NCBI RefSeq assembly: GCF_947495275.1
Contig: NZ_CANLYL010000017.1
Location: 1-64,000 of the forward strand
From: an uncultured Roseobacter sp.
GTDB lineage: Bacteria > Pseudomonadota > Alphaproteobacteria > Rhodobacterales > Rhodobacteraceae
Length of the DNA: 64,000 nt
Direction: 5' to 3'
How positions within the stretch are numbered: the first letter of the stretch is position 1; the number at the start of each line of letters is the position of its first letter. This document shows positions 1 to 7,410 of the stretch, in pieces. Position numbers and translations under genes: made by a program. The notes below the pieces were generated by a model that saw only the letters and a list, made by a program, of their open reading frames with translations, was not told where the DNA came from and searched no databases.

Positions 1-332
1 ATGCCGCCGTCGCCATGGCCGGTGTCATCATCGTCGTCATCATGATCAGCGTCATCGTCATGGTCGTCGCCGCCGTGGTCCATGCCACCATCGCCGTGGC
101 CGGTGTCATCATCATCGTCGTCGTCGTCATGATCATGGTCCGTTGCACTGTCTTCTGTGCCTACAACAACCCGACCGTCGTCATCATCACCGTGATCCAT
201 GTCGTCATCATCGTCATCGTGAGGCATGGCGAGGACATCGGAGTGCTTTGCAGTACCGGTTCCGGGTCTCTCTGAGATACCGGCAACAGCGGCGGCCCCA
301 AAGCTCATCAAGCTAAAGAAAAAAGCCAACAT
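1..332 (-). CDS. Asp/His-rich secreted protein, incomplete at the left edge
   Basis: Reading the minus strand from ATG at 332 gives an open frame of 110 codons that runs off the window at position 1. A perfect Shine-Dalgarno GGAGGT lies at 346-341, eight bases before the start. The first 18 residues (MLAFFFSLMSFGAAAVAG) form a hydrophobic signal-peptide-like segment. From about residue 36 the protein is almost entirely Asp, His and Gly, and the block DTGHGDGG occurs twice with Asp/His runs between the copies. Such composition suggests binding of divalent cations (calcium, zinc, nickel) outside the cytoplasm, which is an inference. GAC/GAT/CAT repeats make the gene prone to slippage. The plus-strand frame over the same bases is a low-complexity shadow. 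No family is recognised. Confidence 0.7.
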   Translation of the reverse strand, partial: MLAFFFSLMSFGAAAVAGISERPGTGTAKHSDVLAMPHDDDDDDMDHGDDDDGRVVVGTEDSATDHDHDDDDDDDDTGHGDGGMDHGGDDHDDDADHDDDDDDTGHGDGG

Positions 333-384
333 CTTAACGGACCTCCAGAAGGAGGGCGTCGATCGATGGACGATCCGGGGTGAT

Positions 385-417
385 TTCACGACGTGAATTG
401 GCATTCTGTGAGAATGC
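385..417. promoter_or_regulatory. Two adjacent inverted repeats upstream of the Asp/His-rich gene
   Basis: TTCACG-A-CGTGAA (385-397) is followed three bases later by GCATTC-TGTGA-GAATGC (401-417). Both are perfect 6-bp inverted repeats placed 53-85 bases before the start at 332, where operators or a promoter-proximal regulator site could be. No transcription factor is assigned. Confidence 0.35.
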
Positions 418-471
418 TATCACTTTTTTCAAAGTTGTAGACATTTGGCAGCCTGTTTCGGAGTTACAGCG

Positions 472-495
472 CCCTCAAACGGTCAAATTTGAGGG
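472..495. repeat. 8-bp inverted repeat (hairpin)
   Basis: CCCTCAAA (472-479) and TTTGAGGG (488-495) are perfectly complementary with an 8-base loop. It sits in the roughly 755-base gene-free stretch 333-1087. Apart from the repeats at 385-495 and a very GC-rich run near 861-890, I see no coding gene or RNA in that stretch. Confidence 0.35.
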
Positions 496-1087
496 ATTGA
501 TGTAACCTATGGTTAAGTTTTGTGGTGCTTTATGGTTAACGGCGTGACCGTCAGTGGTTTTTTTTGTGCCCAAAATATGGCCACGAGTTGCCATACGTCC
601 TCTTGGTCTGCTCTCTGATTTCAAAGGCTTTTTATGGACCTTGATTGTCAGGGCCAATAACAGGGGGCACAGGCAAGCATCAAGGCGCTTACCGGGTGGC
701 AAGAAAATTCCGACCCGAATTTTCTCGCATTGGTTGTATGTGCCAATTCTTGCCCAATGAGGCAGGCAGAATGGAATCCGATCTACGGTTCGCTGGAAAT
801 ATTTTGCAAATCACAACCCCAGAGCGAGGTTACTGCATGCATTAAATACAAGAGGTTAGGGCCCCGCGGCGCGGCGCGCGCCGCTGTGAGCGGTAACAGA
901 GGCATGTGGCGTTGCGGCAAAAAACTGCCGATATACGCGCTGCGCGATTTTAAGCGGATTACCGCTGCTGCAAAACAGGCCGTTTCGGGTGCAAAGGCAG
1001 GTCAGGCCCTCTCAATGATTTTCGCAGGCCATATTTTGCCTCACCTGACCCCGGGTAAATACGGGATTTCCGCCGATAACCTGCGCC

Positions 1088-1825
1088 TCAGATCTTCATT
1101 TTCTTGAAGAGACTCTCCGGAATATTGCGGATCACCAGCATAATTATGCGCCAGAGGCCCCGCACATAGATGACATTCTGGCGGGTAATACTCGCGCGAT
1201 GCACGGCATCGGCAACCTCCTCGGGGGCTGCGGTCAGCTTGGCAGGCAGCTCCATATCCTCGGTCATCTTGGTTGCGACAAAACCGGGGAGCACGGTCAC
1301 GACATGCACACCTTCCCTGGCCAGACGGTTGCGCAGCCCGGACAAAAAGGCGGTAAACCCGGCCTTGGCGGACCCGTAGACATAGTTGGTCGCCCGGCCC
1401 CGGTCGCCTGCAACCGAGCTGATGCCCACAAGCACGCCCGAGCCCCGCGCCTCAAACCGGTTGGCAAGCTCGGACAGGATCAGCGCAGGCCCTTCGAAGT
1501 TGGAGCGCAGGACTGTTGTGGCTGCCGACATATCGGTCTCGTTGTCGGATTGCTCCCCCATCAGGCCCACAGCACAGATGGCAACATGCGGCAGAGACGG
1601 CAACCCGTCGACAAATCCGGCAAAGCTGCCTGTGTCCAGAGCATCGAAATCATGCAAGCTGACCTCTGTGCTGTAGCGCAGGGCAATGTCGTCCCGCTCG
1701 GCGCTCAGGGATTGCGCATCCCGCGCGGCCAGCTGAATGGGATGACCCGCCTTGGCAAAGCGGTGGGCAATCGCCAGCGCCATATCAGAGCGGGCACCAA
1801 GAATGAGAACCGGGCGGACGGTCAT
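1088..1825 (-). CDS. dprE2: DprE2-like short-chain dehydrogenase (polyprenylphospho-2-keto-ribose reductase)
   Basis: A 245-residue short-chain dehydrogenase. The N-terminal glycine-rich stretch LILGARSDMALA binds NAD(P)H. The catalytic Ser and Tyr/Lys are in SSVAGDRGRATNYVYGSAKAG, which closely matches the corresponding region of mycobacterial DprE2 (Rv3791). In the known pathway DprE2 reduces decaprenylphospho-2-keto-D-erythro-pentose to decaprenylphospho-D-arabinose. Its ATG overlaps the stop of dprE1 as ATGA (1825-1822), so the two subunits of the epimerase are translationally coupled, as expected for a pair that acts together. It is the last gene of the four-gene operon 1088-4996. The polyprenyl chain length and final acceptor cannot be read from the sequence. 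Confidence 0.85.
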   Translation of the reverse strand: MTVRPVLILGARSDMALAIAHRFAKAGHPIQLAARDAQSLSAERDDIALRYSTEVSLHDFDALDTGSFAGFVDGLPSLPHVAICAVGLMGEQSDNETDMSAATTVLRSNFEGPALILSELANRFEARGSGVLVGISSVAGDRGRATNYVYGSAKAGFTAFLSGLRNRLAREGVHVVTVLPGFVATKMTEDMELPAKLTAAPEEVADAVHRASITRQNVIYVRGLWRIIMLVIRNIPESLFKKMKI

Positions 1826-3144
1826 AGGGCCAGCCTCCGGGCCTGTGCCGACATAAAGGCCACCTGTCGCTGTTTGTCGTCTCGCATTTTCAAAAAATCC
1901 TCTGTTCGGGGGTCGGAGTGCCGCAGGGTTTCAGCCGTCATCCGGCTGTCCTTGGCCAGATAAAACCGCCCGCCATGTTCCAGTGTAATCTCATCAAGCC
2001 GGGTCATCAGGGCCAGTGTGCGCCGGTTGACCGGGAAATCGAGCGCCAGCGTGTAGCCTTCCATCGGAAAGGAAAACCGGCTTTCCTGCGCGCCCATGCG
2101 TTTGAGTACGGCCAGGAACGATCCTGCCCCGGCATTTGAAATCTCTTCCAGCAGGCGGTGCATGCCCTGGCGCGAGCTTTCCAGTGGCAAGACGCATTGG
2201 AACTGGGCAAAACCGCGGCGTCCGTAAATCCGGTTCCAGTTCAGAATGGCATCCAGCGGATAGAAATAGCTGTCCCAATCGACCAGCCCTTCACCCGCAT
2301 TCCGGGTCCCGTTCCAGTAATAAAGCGCGTTGAAGGCCCGCACGGTCCAGCCGTTCATCAGCCCGGTAGGGGGTGCGAAGGGGACGGACAATTTGCGTTT
2401 CGTACCGGTTTCAAAAGGTTTGCGCCTGCGTGGTTTGGGCAAATCTTCCAGCGTGGCATGCTCGCCCAGCATCACCAGGGACCGCCCGCGCCCAGCACCT
2501 TTGCTCAAACAATCAATCCAGGCCACGGAATAGGTGGCGTCCTGAGCGGCCTCAAAGGCGTCAATGGTCGTCTCCAGATCAGGTGTTGGGTGCAGGGTCT
2601 GGCGGATCCAGCCCGTTTCCACCGCCCGCAGACGCAAGGCCGCGCGCAGGATCACCCCGGTCAGCCCCATGCCGCCCAGTGTCCAGGAAAAAAGCTCTTT
2701 GTTTTTCCGGGGCGAACAACGGATGATCTTGCCATCCGCACCCATCAGGTCGATCCAATCGATAAAATTGCCCAAGCTGCCGTCAACATGGTGGTTCTTG
2801 CCATGCACATCCGCAGCAATCATGCCCCCCAAGGTCACGAATTTGGTGCCAGGTGTGACCGGCAGAAACCAGCCCCGGGGCAGAAAGCCGGAAATGATGT
2901 CGGCCGCCAGCACCCCAGCCTCAGCCACCAGCACCCCGGTTTTCTCATTAAAGGAAATCATCCGGTTAAAGTGGCGCATGTGGATGGTATTTTCGGTGCT
3001 GATCGCACTGTCGCCATAGGCACGCCCATTGCCGCGCGCGATGCCATCACCTTCTGCGACAAGGGCTTGCAGCCTGTCCTCGTTCCGGGGGGCAGAGACG
3101 CGGGCGGCATGCTTTGGAAACAGCCCCCAGCCCGACAGGGTCAT
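1822..3144 (-). CDS. dprE1: DprE1-like FAD-dependent polyprenylphospho-ribose 2'-oxidase
   Basis: The 440-residue product is closely related to mycobacterial DprE1. It has the FAD-binding N-terminal fold, with the conserved stretch DVHGKNHHVDGSLG (around residues 112-125) and the active-site lysine stretch YLAKDSR near the C-terminus. In the family it oxidises the 2'-OH of polyprenylphospho-ribose, and DprE2 then completes epimerisation to arabinose. The start chosen is ATG 3144, which overlaps the GtrA stop (ATGA); the open frame continues upstream to 3591 only as an out-of-frame shadow of GtrA. The residue aligning with mycobacterial Cys387, the covalent target of benzothiazinones, is Ala (residue 367, in GYTLALDF). 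Length matches the family (about 460). Confidence 0.92.
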   Translation of the reverse strand: MTLSGWGLFPKHAARVSAPRNEDRLQALVAEGDGIARGNGRAYGDSAISTENTIHMRHFNRMISFNEKTGVLVAEAGVLAADIISGFLPRGWFLPVTPGTKFVTLGGMIAADVHGKNHHVDGSLGNFIDWIDLMGADGKIIRCSPRKNKELFSWTLGGMGLTGVILRAALRLRAVETGWIRQTLHPTPDLETTIDAFEAAQDATYSVAWIDCLSKGAGRGRSLVMLGEHATLEDLPKPRRRKPFETGTKRKLSVPFAPPTGLMNGWTVRAFNALYYWNGTRNAGEGLVDWDSYFYPLDAILNWNRIYGRRGFAQFQCVLPLESSRQGMHRLLEEISNAGAGSFLAVLKRMGAQESRFSFPMEGYTLALDFPVNRRTLALMTRLDEITLEHGGRFYLAKDSRMTAETLRHSDPRTEDFLKMRDDKQRQVAFMSAQARRLAL

Positions 3145-3563
3145 GTTGCAGGCTCCAGAGCGTGATCGGTGAACACAAAGCGCCGGTCGAGGTTGTATTT
3201 CACCACATAGCCGACCGCGAGCCCCAGCACAGCCCCCAGTTCCCGCATGGCATCGGTCTGCCAGATCATCCAGAAAGCCGTCTCGGTCCCCCAGAAGATT
3301 GCCGTCGTGATCAGACCCATCGCCGTATAAAGCGTGAATTTCTTGCCATGGGCTTTCACCCCGGTGCTGTGGTCGGCAAAAATCCAGCGTTTGTCGAGAA
3401 CGTATTTCACCACCAGCCCCACAAGGGTACCGGCTGCCACTGCCGCCATGAACCACAGGGCGGTTTCTCCCCCCGACAGCACCAGTCGCTGGGTGGCCAG
3501 ATTGGCCAGTGTCGCGATCACCGCAAAGACAGTGTAGCGAAAGACAAGCGTGCGCAGGGTCAA
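3141..3563 (-). CDS. GtrA-family polyprenyl-phosphate-sugar flippase-like membrane protein
   Basis: A 140-residue protein with four predicted membrane segments and the paired GtrA signatures VKYVLDKRWIF and VKYNLDRRFVF, each at the end of a two-helix half. GtrA proteins are thought to help move lipid-linked sugars across the inner membrane, and a GtrA protein (Rv3789) neighbours dprE1/dprE2 in mycobacteria. I start it at TTG 3563, which overlaps the UbiA stop as TTGA and has GGAG seven bases upstream. An ATG at 3608 would give 15 more residues but a long overlap. It lies between the prenyltransferase and dprE1, so it probably serves the same lipid-linked pentose. Confidence 0.82.
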   Translation of the reverse strand: MTLRTLVFRYTVFAVIATLANLATQRLVLSGGETALWFMAAVAAGTLVGLVVKYVLDKRWIFADHSTGVKAHGKKFTLYTAMGLITTAIFWGTETAFWMIWQTDAMRELGAVLGLAVGYVVKYNLDRRFVFTDHALEPAT

Positions 3564-4996
3564 ATGACAGCTCCGATCGCGGCGCAGGCAAAGATCACCA
3601 GCGCACAAATCCGGCTGTTGCGGTCTTTGGCTGCAAAAAGGACCGGGTCATCATCCATATGCCCGCGGTGGGTAATCATGACGATCCGGCTGATCCAGTA
3701 GAGCAGCACAAAACAAATCCCCCAAAGGGCTGCCGGGGTTGCGTAAAGCTCAACCACCCCTGGCGAATTCACATAAAGCGCCATCACCAGAACCGAAACA
3801 TAACCCGCCCCCAGTGACATCATCGAAATGATCTCCAGATCCTTGACGGTATAGCCGCGTCCGCTGACGTCGAGCTTGCCGCGTTCAGCCATATCCACCA
3901 GTTCCGCCTGACGTTTGATCGCCGCCATCGAAAAGAAAAAGAAGATCGAGAAAGCCAGAAGCCAGACTGACAGCTCAAGCCCCGTTGCCACGCCACCGGC
4001 GATGATCCGCATGGTATAAAGCCCGGCCAGCACGCAGATATCCACCACCGCCCGCCGTTTGAGAGTGATCGAATAGGCCAGTGTCGCCAGATAATAAACC
4101 AGCATCGTCAGCGCAAAGCCCCCCCCCAGAACCAGGGACAACCCGGCCCCCACCAGCAGAAGGCCACCCGCCATGCCGGTGCCATGGGCGATCTTGATGC
4201 TGCCTGAGGCAAAGGGCCGGTTGCACTTGCGCGGATGCAATCGGTCAACGCGCAGGTCCAGCAGGTCATTGAGCACATAGACGCTGGAGGCAATCAGTGA
4301 AAAGGCGATGAAAGCGGCAAAGCTTTGCATCAGGGTGGCCCCGGTCAACTGATGCGCGGTCAGCATGGGCAGGAACACCAGAACGTTCTTGAGCCATTGA
4401 TGGGGCCTGAGCGCCTTGAGATAGGGCTTGAGGCTTTGCGCGGTTGTGGTGAGCGCCTCGACCTCAACACCCAACCCGTCAACTTTCGTCTGCAGAGCGT
4501 CGGAGATATTGACCGGGATCGCCAGATCCGCCGCCTGCCAGACCGGCAGATCAGCCACGGAATCGCCCATATAGGCGAAGCGGGAGCCCTTGAATGTCTC
4601 TTTCAGAAACTGCGCTTTTGCCGCCCCCTTCAGATTGGTTTTTCCATCTGATCCGTGCACTTCATCAAAAATATCAAGATGTTGGCCGATCTCATCTGCA
4701 AGGGACTGATCTGTGGCCGTCACAAGAGCGGTCCGCACACCTTCGGCGCGGCGTGCCTGAACATAGGCGATCACCTCGTCGTCATAAGGCAGGGTCGTGA
4801 CGTCAACGCCGGCAGTCTGCGATAAATATTGCTTCATGGCGGCTTTGCCGCCGGTGAGGGCTGCTGCGGTACGCAGAGGGCTGCGCCAATCCTGCCCTAG
4901 GGCTGACCAGAAGCTCTCGTAGAGCATATCCGACCGCAGCAAAGTGCCATCGAGATCAACAATCAGGATGTCTGTGGGGAAGGGAGTGTTGCTCAA
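3560..4996 (-). CDS. HAD phosphatase-UbiA prenyltransferase fusion (polyprenyl-phosphate phosphoribosyltransferase type)
   Basis: A 478-residue two-domain protein. Residues 10-175 are a HAD-type hydrolase: nucleophile motif DLDGTLL (D14, D16) and a late motif GDSVADL (144-150). Residues about 195-478 are a UbiA-family integral-membrane prenyltransferase with the Asp-rich motif NDLLDLRVD (N243, D244, D247, D251), about eight membrane segments and a second motif near SITLKRRAVVD. Mycobacterial Rv3806c, a UbiA protein, couples phosphoribosyl pyrophosphate to decaprenyl phosphate, and a separate phosphatase then removes the 5-phosphate. Here the HAD half could supply that phosphatase (inference). 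It is first in the operon with gtrA-dprE1-dprE2. The start is TTG 4996 with AGG a few bases upstream. Confidence 0.85.
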   Translation of the reverse strand: MSNTPFPTDILIVDLDGTLLRSDMLYESFWSALGQDWRSPLRTAAALTGGKAAMKQYLSQTAGVDVTTLPYDDEVIAYVQARRAEGVRTALVTATDQSLADEIGQHLDIFDEVHGSDGKTNLKGAAKAQFLKETFKGSRFAYMGDSVADLPVWQAADLAIPVNISDALQTKVDGLGVEVEALTTTAQSLKPYLKALRPHQWLKNVLVFLPMLTAHQLTGATLMQSFAAFIAFSLIASSVYVLNDLLDLRVDRLHPRKCNRPFASGSIKIAHGTGMAGGLLLVGAGLSLVLGGGFALTMLVYYLATLAYSITLKRRAVVDICVLAGLYTMRIIAGGVATGLELSVWLLAFSIFFFFSMAAIKRQAELVDMAERGKLDVSGRGYTVKDLEIISMMSLGAGYVSVLVMALYVNSPGVVELYATPAALWGICFVLLYWISRIVMITHRGHMDDDPVLFAAKDRNSRICALVIFACAAIGAVI

Positions 4997-5187
4997 TTTG
5001 CCTGCTCAATCTTCATGTACGAACCATGGTCTGGCATAAGGCACCATAGCTTAACCGATAAATAAACGATAAATTGCGGCCCTAACGAGGCGCTTGCGGG
5101 ATAATTTTGATCTTCTGGGGAACCGTTAGCATATTTCGCCAGCACCCTGCCAGACTGGTTTTCGCCAGACCCATCAACCGTTGAGCG

Positions 5188-6249
5188 CTAATCAGCTGCC
5201 GACCAGAAAGACATCCATTCTTTCTGAAGCGCCTCATTCAGGCCGCTGTCTTTGAGCCCTTCTGGAGCAAAGCGCCGAAAAGAACGGCGGGCCAGATCCT
5301 TTGCCTCGCTTCTTTCCAGCATATCCAGTGCGATATGCGCCCAGATGTCCCGCTCCTCGGCTGAGCCTGCGGATCCGCTGGCCAGATAAGCAAGATAGCC
5401 AAAGCGATAGGTGGCATCCGTTTGATTGAGCATTGCGTGTATGCGCGCGCGCAGCTTGGCCACCAGAGGTTTTTGCGGATCGGTAATGACCGGCAGGTTC
5501 TGCGCCGTCTGTGCCGAATACTGACCTTTGAGCGCGGCCAGGGCAGAAGGGATTTGCCCGTGGTATATATGACGTCTGTAACCCCAGTAGTGATCAACAA
5601 GATCATCTGCCAGTTGCATCTCGCCATCCCGAGGCAACAAGGCACCCAGGACAAATTGCTCGATGTTGAAGACCGGCTCGATTTCATAAAGCCTGCGCAT
5701 CAATGTACAAGCCTCTTCCAGTGCCTCCGACATTGTCGGCATGACGCCAATCAGCCCGGAATTATACATCCGCGCTGACGGGGAGACCACGTCATCCAGA
5801 CCCGCTGCCGCCGCTTTCCCCAGAAGCGATGACCAGCTGTGCAGATCACTCAACGCCCCTTCTGTGGCATGCATCACAGCACTGGTTTCGGTAATCCGGT
5901 CAAAAAGGAGCTGCGGGCTTTTCCTGAACGCGGTATCGGTGTCAACGAAACAGACCTTGCCGCCTGCAATCTCCAACGCCTTCCTGAGCGCGAAAATCTT
6001 TATGGCGTGATTATAGGTGCCTTCGAGCGTCCAGAGCCTGCGCTCTTCGTCACTCATGACATAGGATGTCACCGGCAGGTCGGGCCGCTGATTTGCCGCA
6101 TCGCAAAACAGCAGGACCTGCAGGTCGGGCCGCTCTTCTTTTGCCTCGCGAAACGCAGACAGCACACTATAACTCAGTTCCTGCTGATACTTCTGGTTCG
6201 ACCCGTAGACGAGATAGAGGAGTGTGTGCCCAGCATCTGCGCGCGGCAT
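5188..6249 (-). CDS. Putative GT-A type glycosyltransferase
   Basis: A 353-residue soluble protein. The N-terminal half looks like a GT-A nucleotide-sugar transferase: a start like LLYLVYGSNQKY, then VCFVDTDTAF, which has the D-x-D arrangement that usually binds the metal and sugar nucleotide (near residues 98-102), and a later asparagine-rich loop MYNSGLIGVM reminiscent of family 8 and related enzymes. The C-terminal third is helical and unrecognised. A good Shine-Dalgarno (AAGGAA) precedes ATG 6249 by eight bases. It stands alone between a terminator-bearing VPLPA gene and the arabinose operon, on the same strand as both. The donor sugar is unknown. Confidence 0.55.
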   Translation of the reverse strand: MPRADAGHTLLYLVYGSNQKYQQELSYSVLSAFREAKEERPDLQVLLFCDAANQRPDLPVTSYVMSDEERRLWTLEGTYNHAIKIFALRKALEIAGGKVCFVDTDTAFRKSPQLLFDRITETSAVMHATEGALSDLHSWSSLLGKAAAAGLDDVVSPSARMYNSGLIGVMPTMSEALEEACTLMRRLYEIEPVFNIEQFVLGALLPRDGEMQLADDLVDHYWGYRRHIYHGQIPSALAALKGQYSAQTAQNLPVITDPQKPLVAKLRARIHAMLNQTDATYRFGYLAYLASGSAGSAEERDIWAHIALDMLERSEAKDLARRSFRRFAPEGLKDSGLNEALQKEWMSFWSAAD

Positions 6250-6331
6250 GGAAGCGTTCCTTCAACTGTTCCGGAAAACGGGTAGCCCAAGGCGCCCTCA
6301 GGTAACAACCACAAACGGGGTCCGGCAACGA

Positions 6332-6359
6332 AAAACGGCGGCCCGAAGACCGCCGTTTT
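6332..6359 (-). terminator. Rho-independent terminator of the VPLPA-CTERM gene
   Basis: A perfect stem (AAAACGGCGG at 6332-6341 pairing with CCGCCGTTTT at 6350-6359) is capped by a loop that contains TTCG on the minus strand and is followed by a T-run. It lies 22 bases after the stop of the minus-strand gene at 6381, so it separates that gene from the glycosyltransferase downstream. Confidence 0.85.
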
Positions 6360-6380
6360 CAAAACTGTTTTGATCGCAGA

Positions 6381-6938
6381 TCAGGCTGCTTTTTTGTCCT
6401 TGCGACGGCGTGCAACGCCGAAGCCTGCCAGGGCTGTACCCATCAGCAGGATACCTGCTGGAACTGGTACCTGGCTGACGCTGATGTTCACGTCGAGGAA
6501 CTCACCGGAGAAACCGGTCCAGCTCAGAACCAGGTACTGGTCATCCTGTGCAGGGCCAGAGAAGGCTGTCCCCAGGCTACCTGAGAAACCAAAGCCAAGA
6601 TCGGCCAGGTTGACTGAACCCAGGGAAACATCGCCTGGCTCGTCAAACCACTCCAGTGTGGCTGTTGTGAATGTGTCACCAAACAGACCGAGGTTCACAG
6701 TCGCTGCAACGGCAGAGGCTGGAATCACGTTGGAGAAGAAATCCAGACGAACGCTGCCGCTGGACGGATCAGCTGGCGCTTCTACTGTGAAGTCGCAGTT
6801 GTACGAGTCACCATTGGCGATGTCGAAATTTCCACCAAGTGGGCCGCCGGCGTCGCAAGTCTCAACGACTGCTGCACTGGCCGCGAAAGGAGCTGCCATC
6901 ACGATGGCTGCGGCTCCCAAAGTTGTTTTAAAGTTCAT
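6381..6938 (-). CDS. VPLPA-CTERM sorting-signal protein (exosortase substrate)
   Basis: A 185-residue protein with a classical signal peptide (MNFKTTLGAAAIVMAAPFAASA) and a C-terminal tripartite tail: VPVPAGILLMGTA, a hydrophobic helix, then the basic cluster ARRRKDKKAA. This is the VPLPA-CTERM variant of the PEP-CTERM signal, recognised by exosortase XrtD, which is encoded at 34378-35979. The central region is a beta-rich secreted domain with two Cys. The start at ATG 6938 has GGAG nine bases upstream; in-frame upstream codons would disrupt the signal peptide. It has its own terminator and a long, repeat-bearing 5' region (6939-7410), so it is probably a monocistronic, regulated surface or matrix protein. 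Confidence 0.88.
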   Translation of the reverse strand: MNFKTTLGAAAIVMAAPFAASAAVVETCDAGGPLGGNFDIANGDSYNCDFTVEAPADPSSGSVRLDFFSNVIPASAVAATVNLGLFGDTFTTATLEWFDEPGDVSLGSVNLADLGFGFSGSLGTAFSGPAQDDQYLVLSWTGFSGEFLDVNISVSQVPVPAGILLMGTALAGFGVARRRKDKKAA

Positions 6939-7210
6939 ACTTATAACTCCTGTTAAATTTACGATACGCAATATTTCTACGTACACTACGAACGTTACCC
7001 AGTGAGAATTTACCTTTCTTTAAGGAATAACGGAAGGCATTTCTGGCTTGCGGCAGCAGAAACAACCTTTAGTAGAAAAAGCCTCGAACAGGGCGCCTGA
7101 AACCCGATAAATTGTCCCTGACGTGGAAACAATCGGTTAGAATCTGTGAAGTTGACGGCAAAAACCACCAATCTCTGCGCGTATTTGTGCGAAGGTGCTT
7201 CGGGCATTTC

Positions 7211-7235
7211 GGCTAAAATTAGCCCATTTATGGGC
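7211..7235. promoter_or_regulatory. Two overlapping perfect palindromes in a divergent promoter region
   Basis: GGCTAA-AA-TTAGCC (7211-7224) overlaps GCCCAT-TT-ATGGGC (7222-7235) by three bases, so only one can form a hairpin at a time. A further inverted repeat, GAATCA (7244-7249) with TGATTC (7261-7266), follows. These lie in the 472-base gap between the VPLPA gene (minus) and the PQQ-type dehydrogenase (plus). The gap holds no other gene I can support. Confidence 0.4.
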
Positions 7236-7410
7236 ATTCACACGAATCATTTGATTATTTTGATTCTTCTGGTCTGGCGGGTTTGGAGGCCGGGATTTCA
7301 GCCCAGAGTTGCGCCACAAGGGCGGTTGTGGCACAGCAATATGACGACATAGTACCGCCGTATTGGCGTGCAGATATACGTCAGGTAATTTTTTGGTTCT
7401 CAGGGTCATT

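Noticed and set aside
15-275. Plus-strand 86-codon Val/Ile-rich frame
   Set aside because: It is the complementary shadow of the Asp/His-rich gene; that gene has a signal peptide and a consensus ribosome-binding site and this frame does not.
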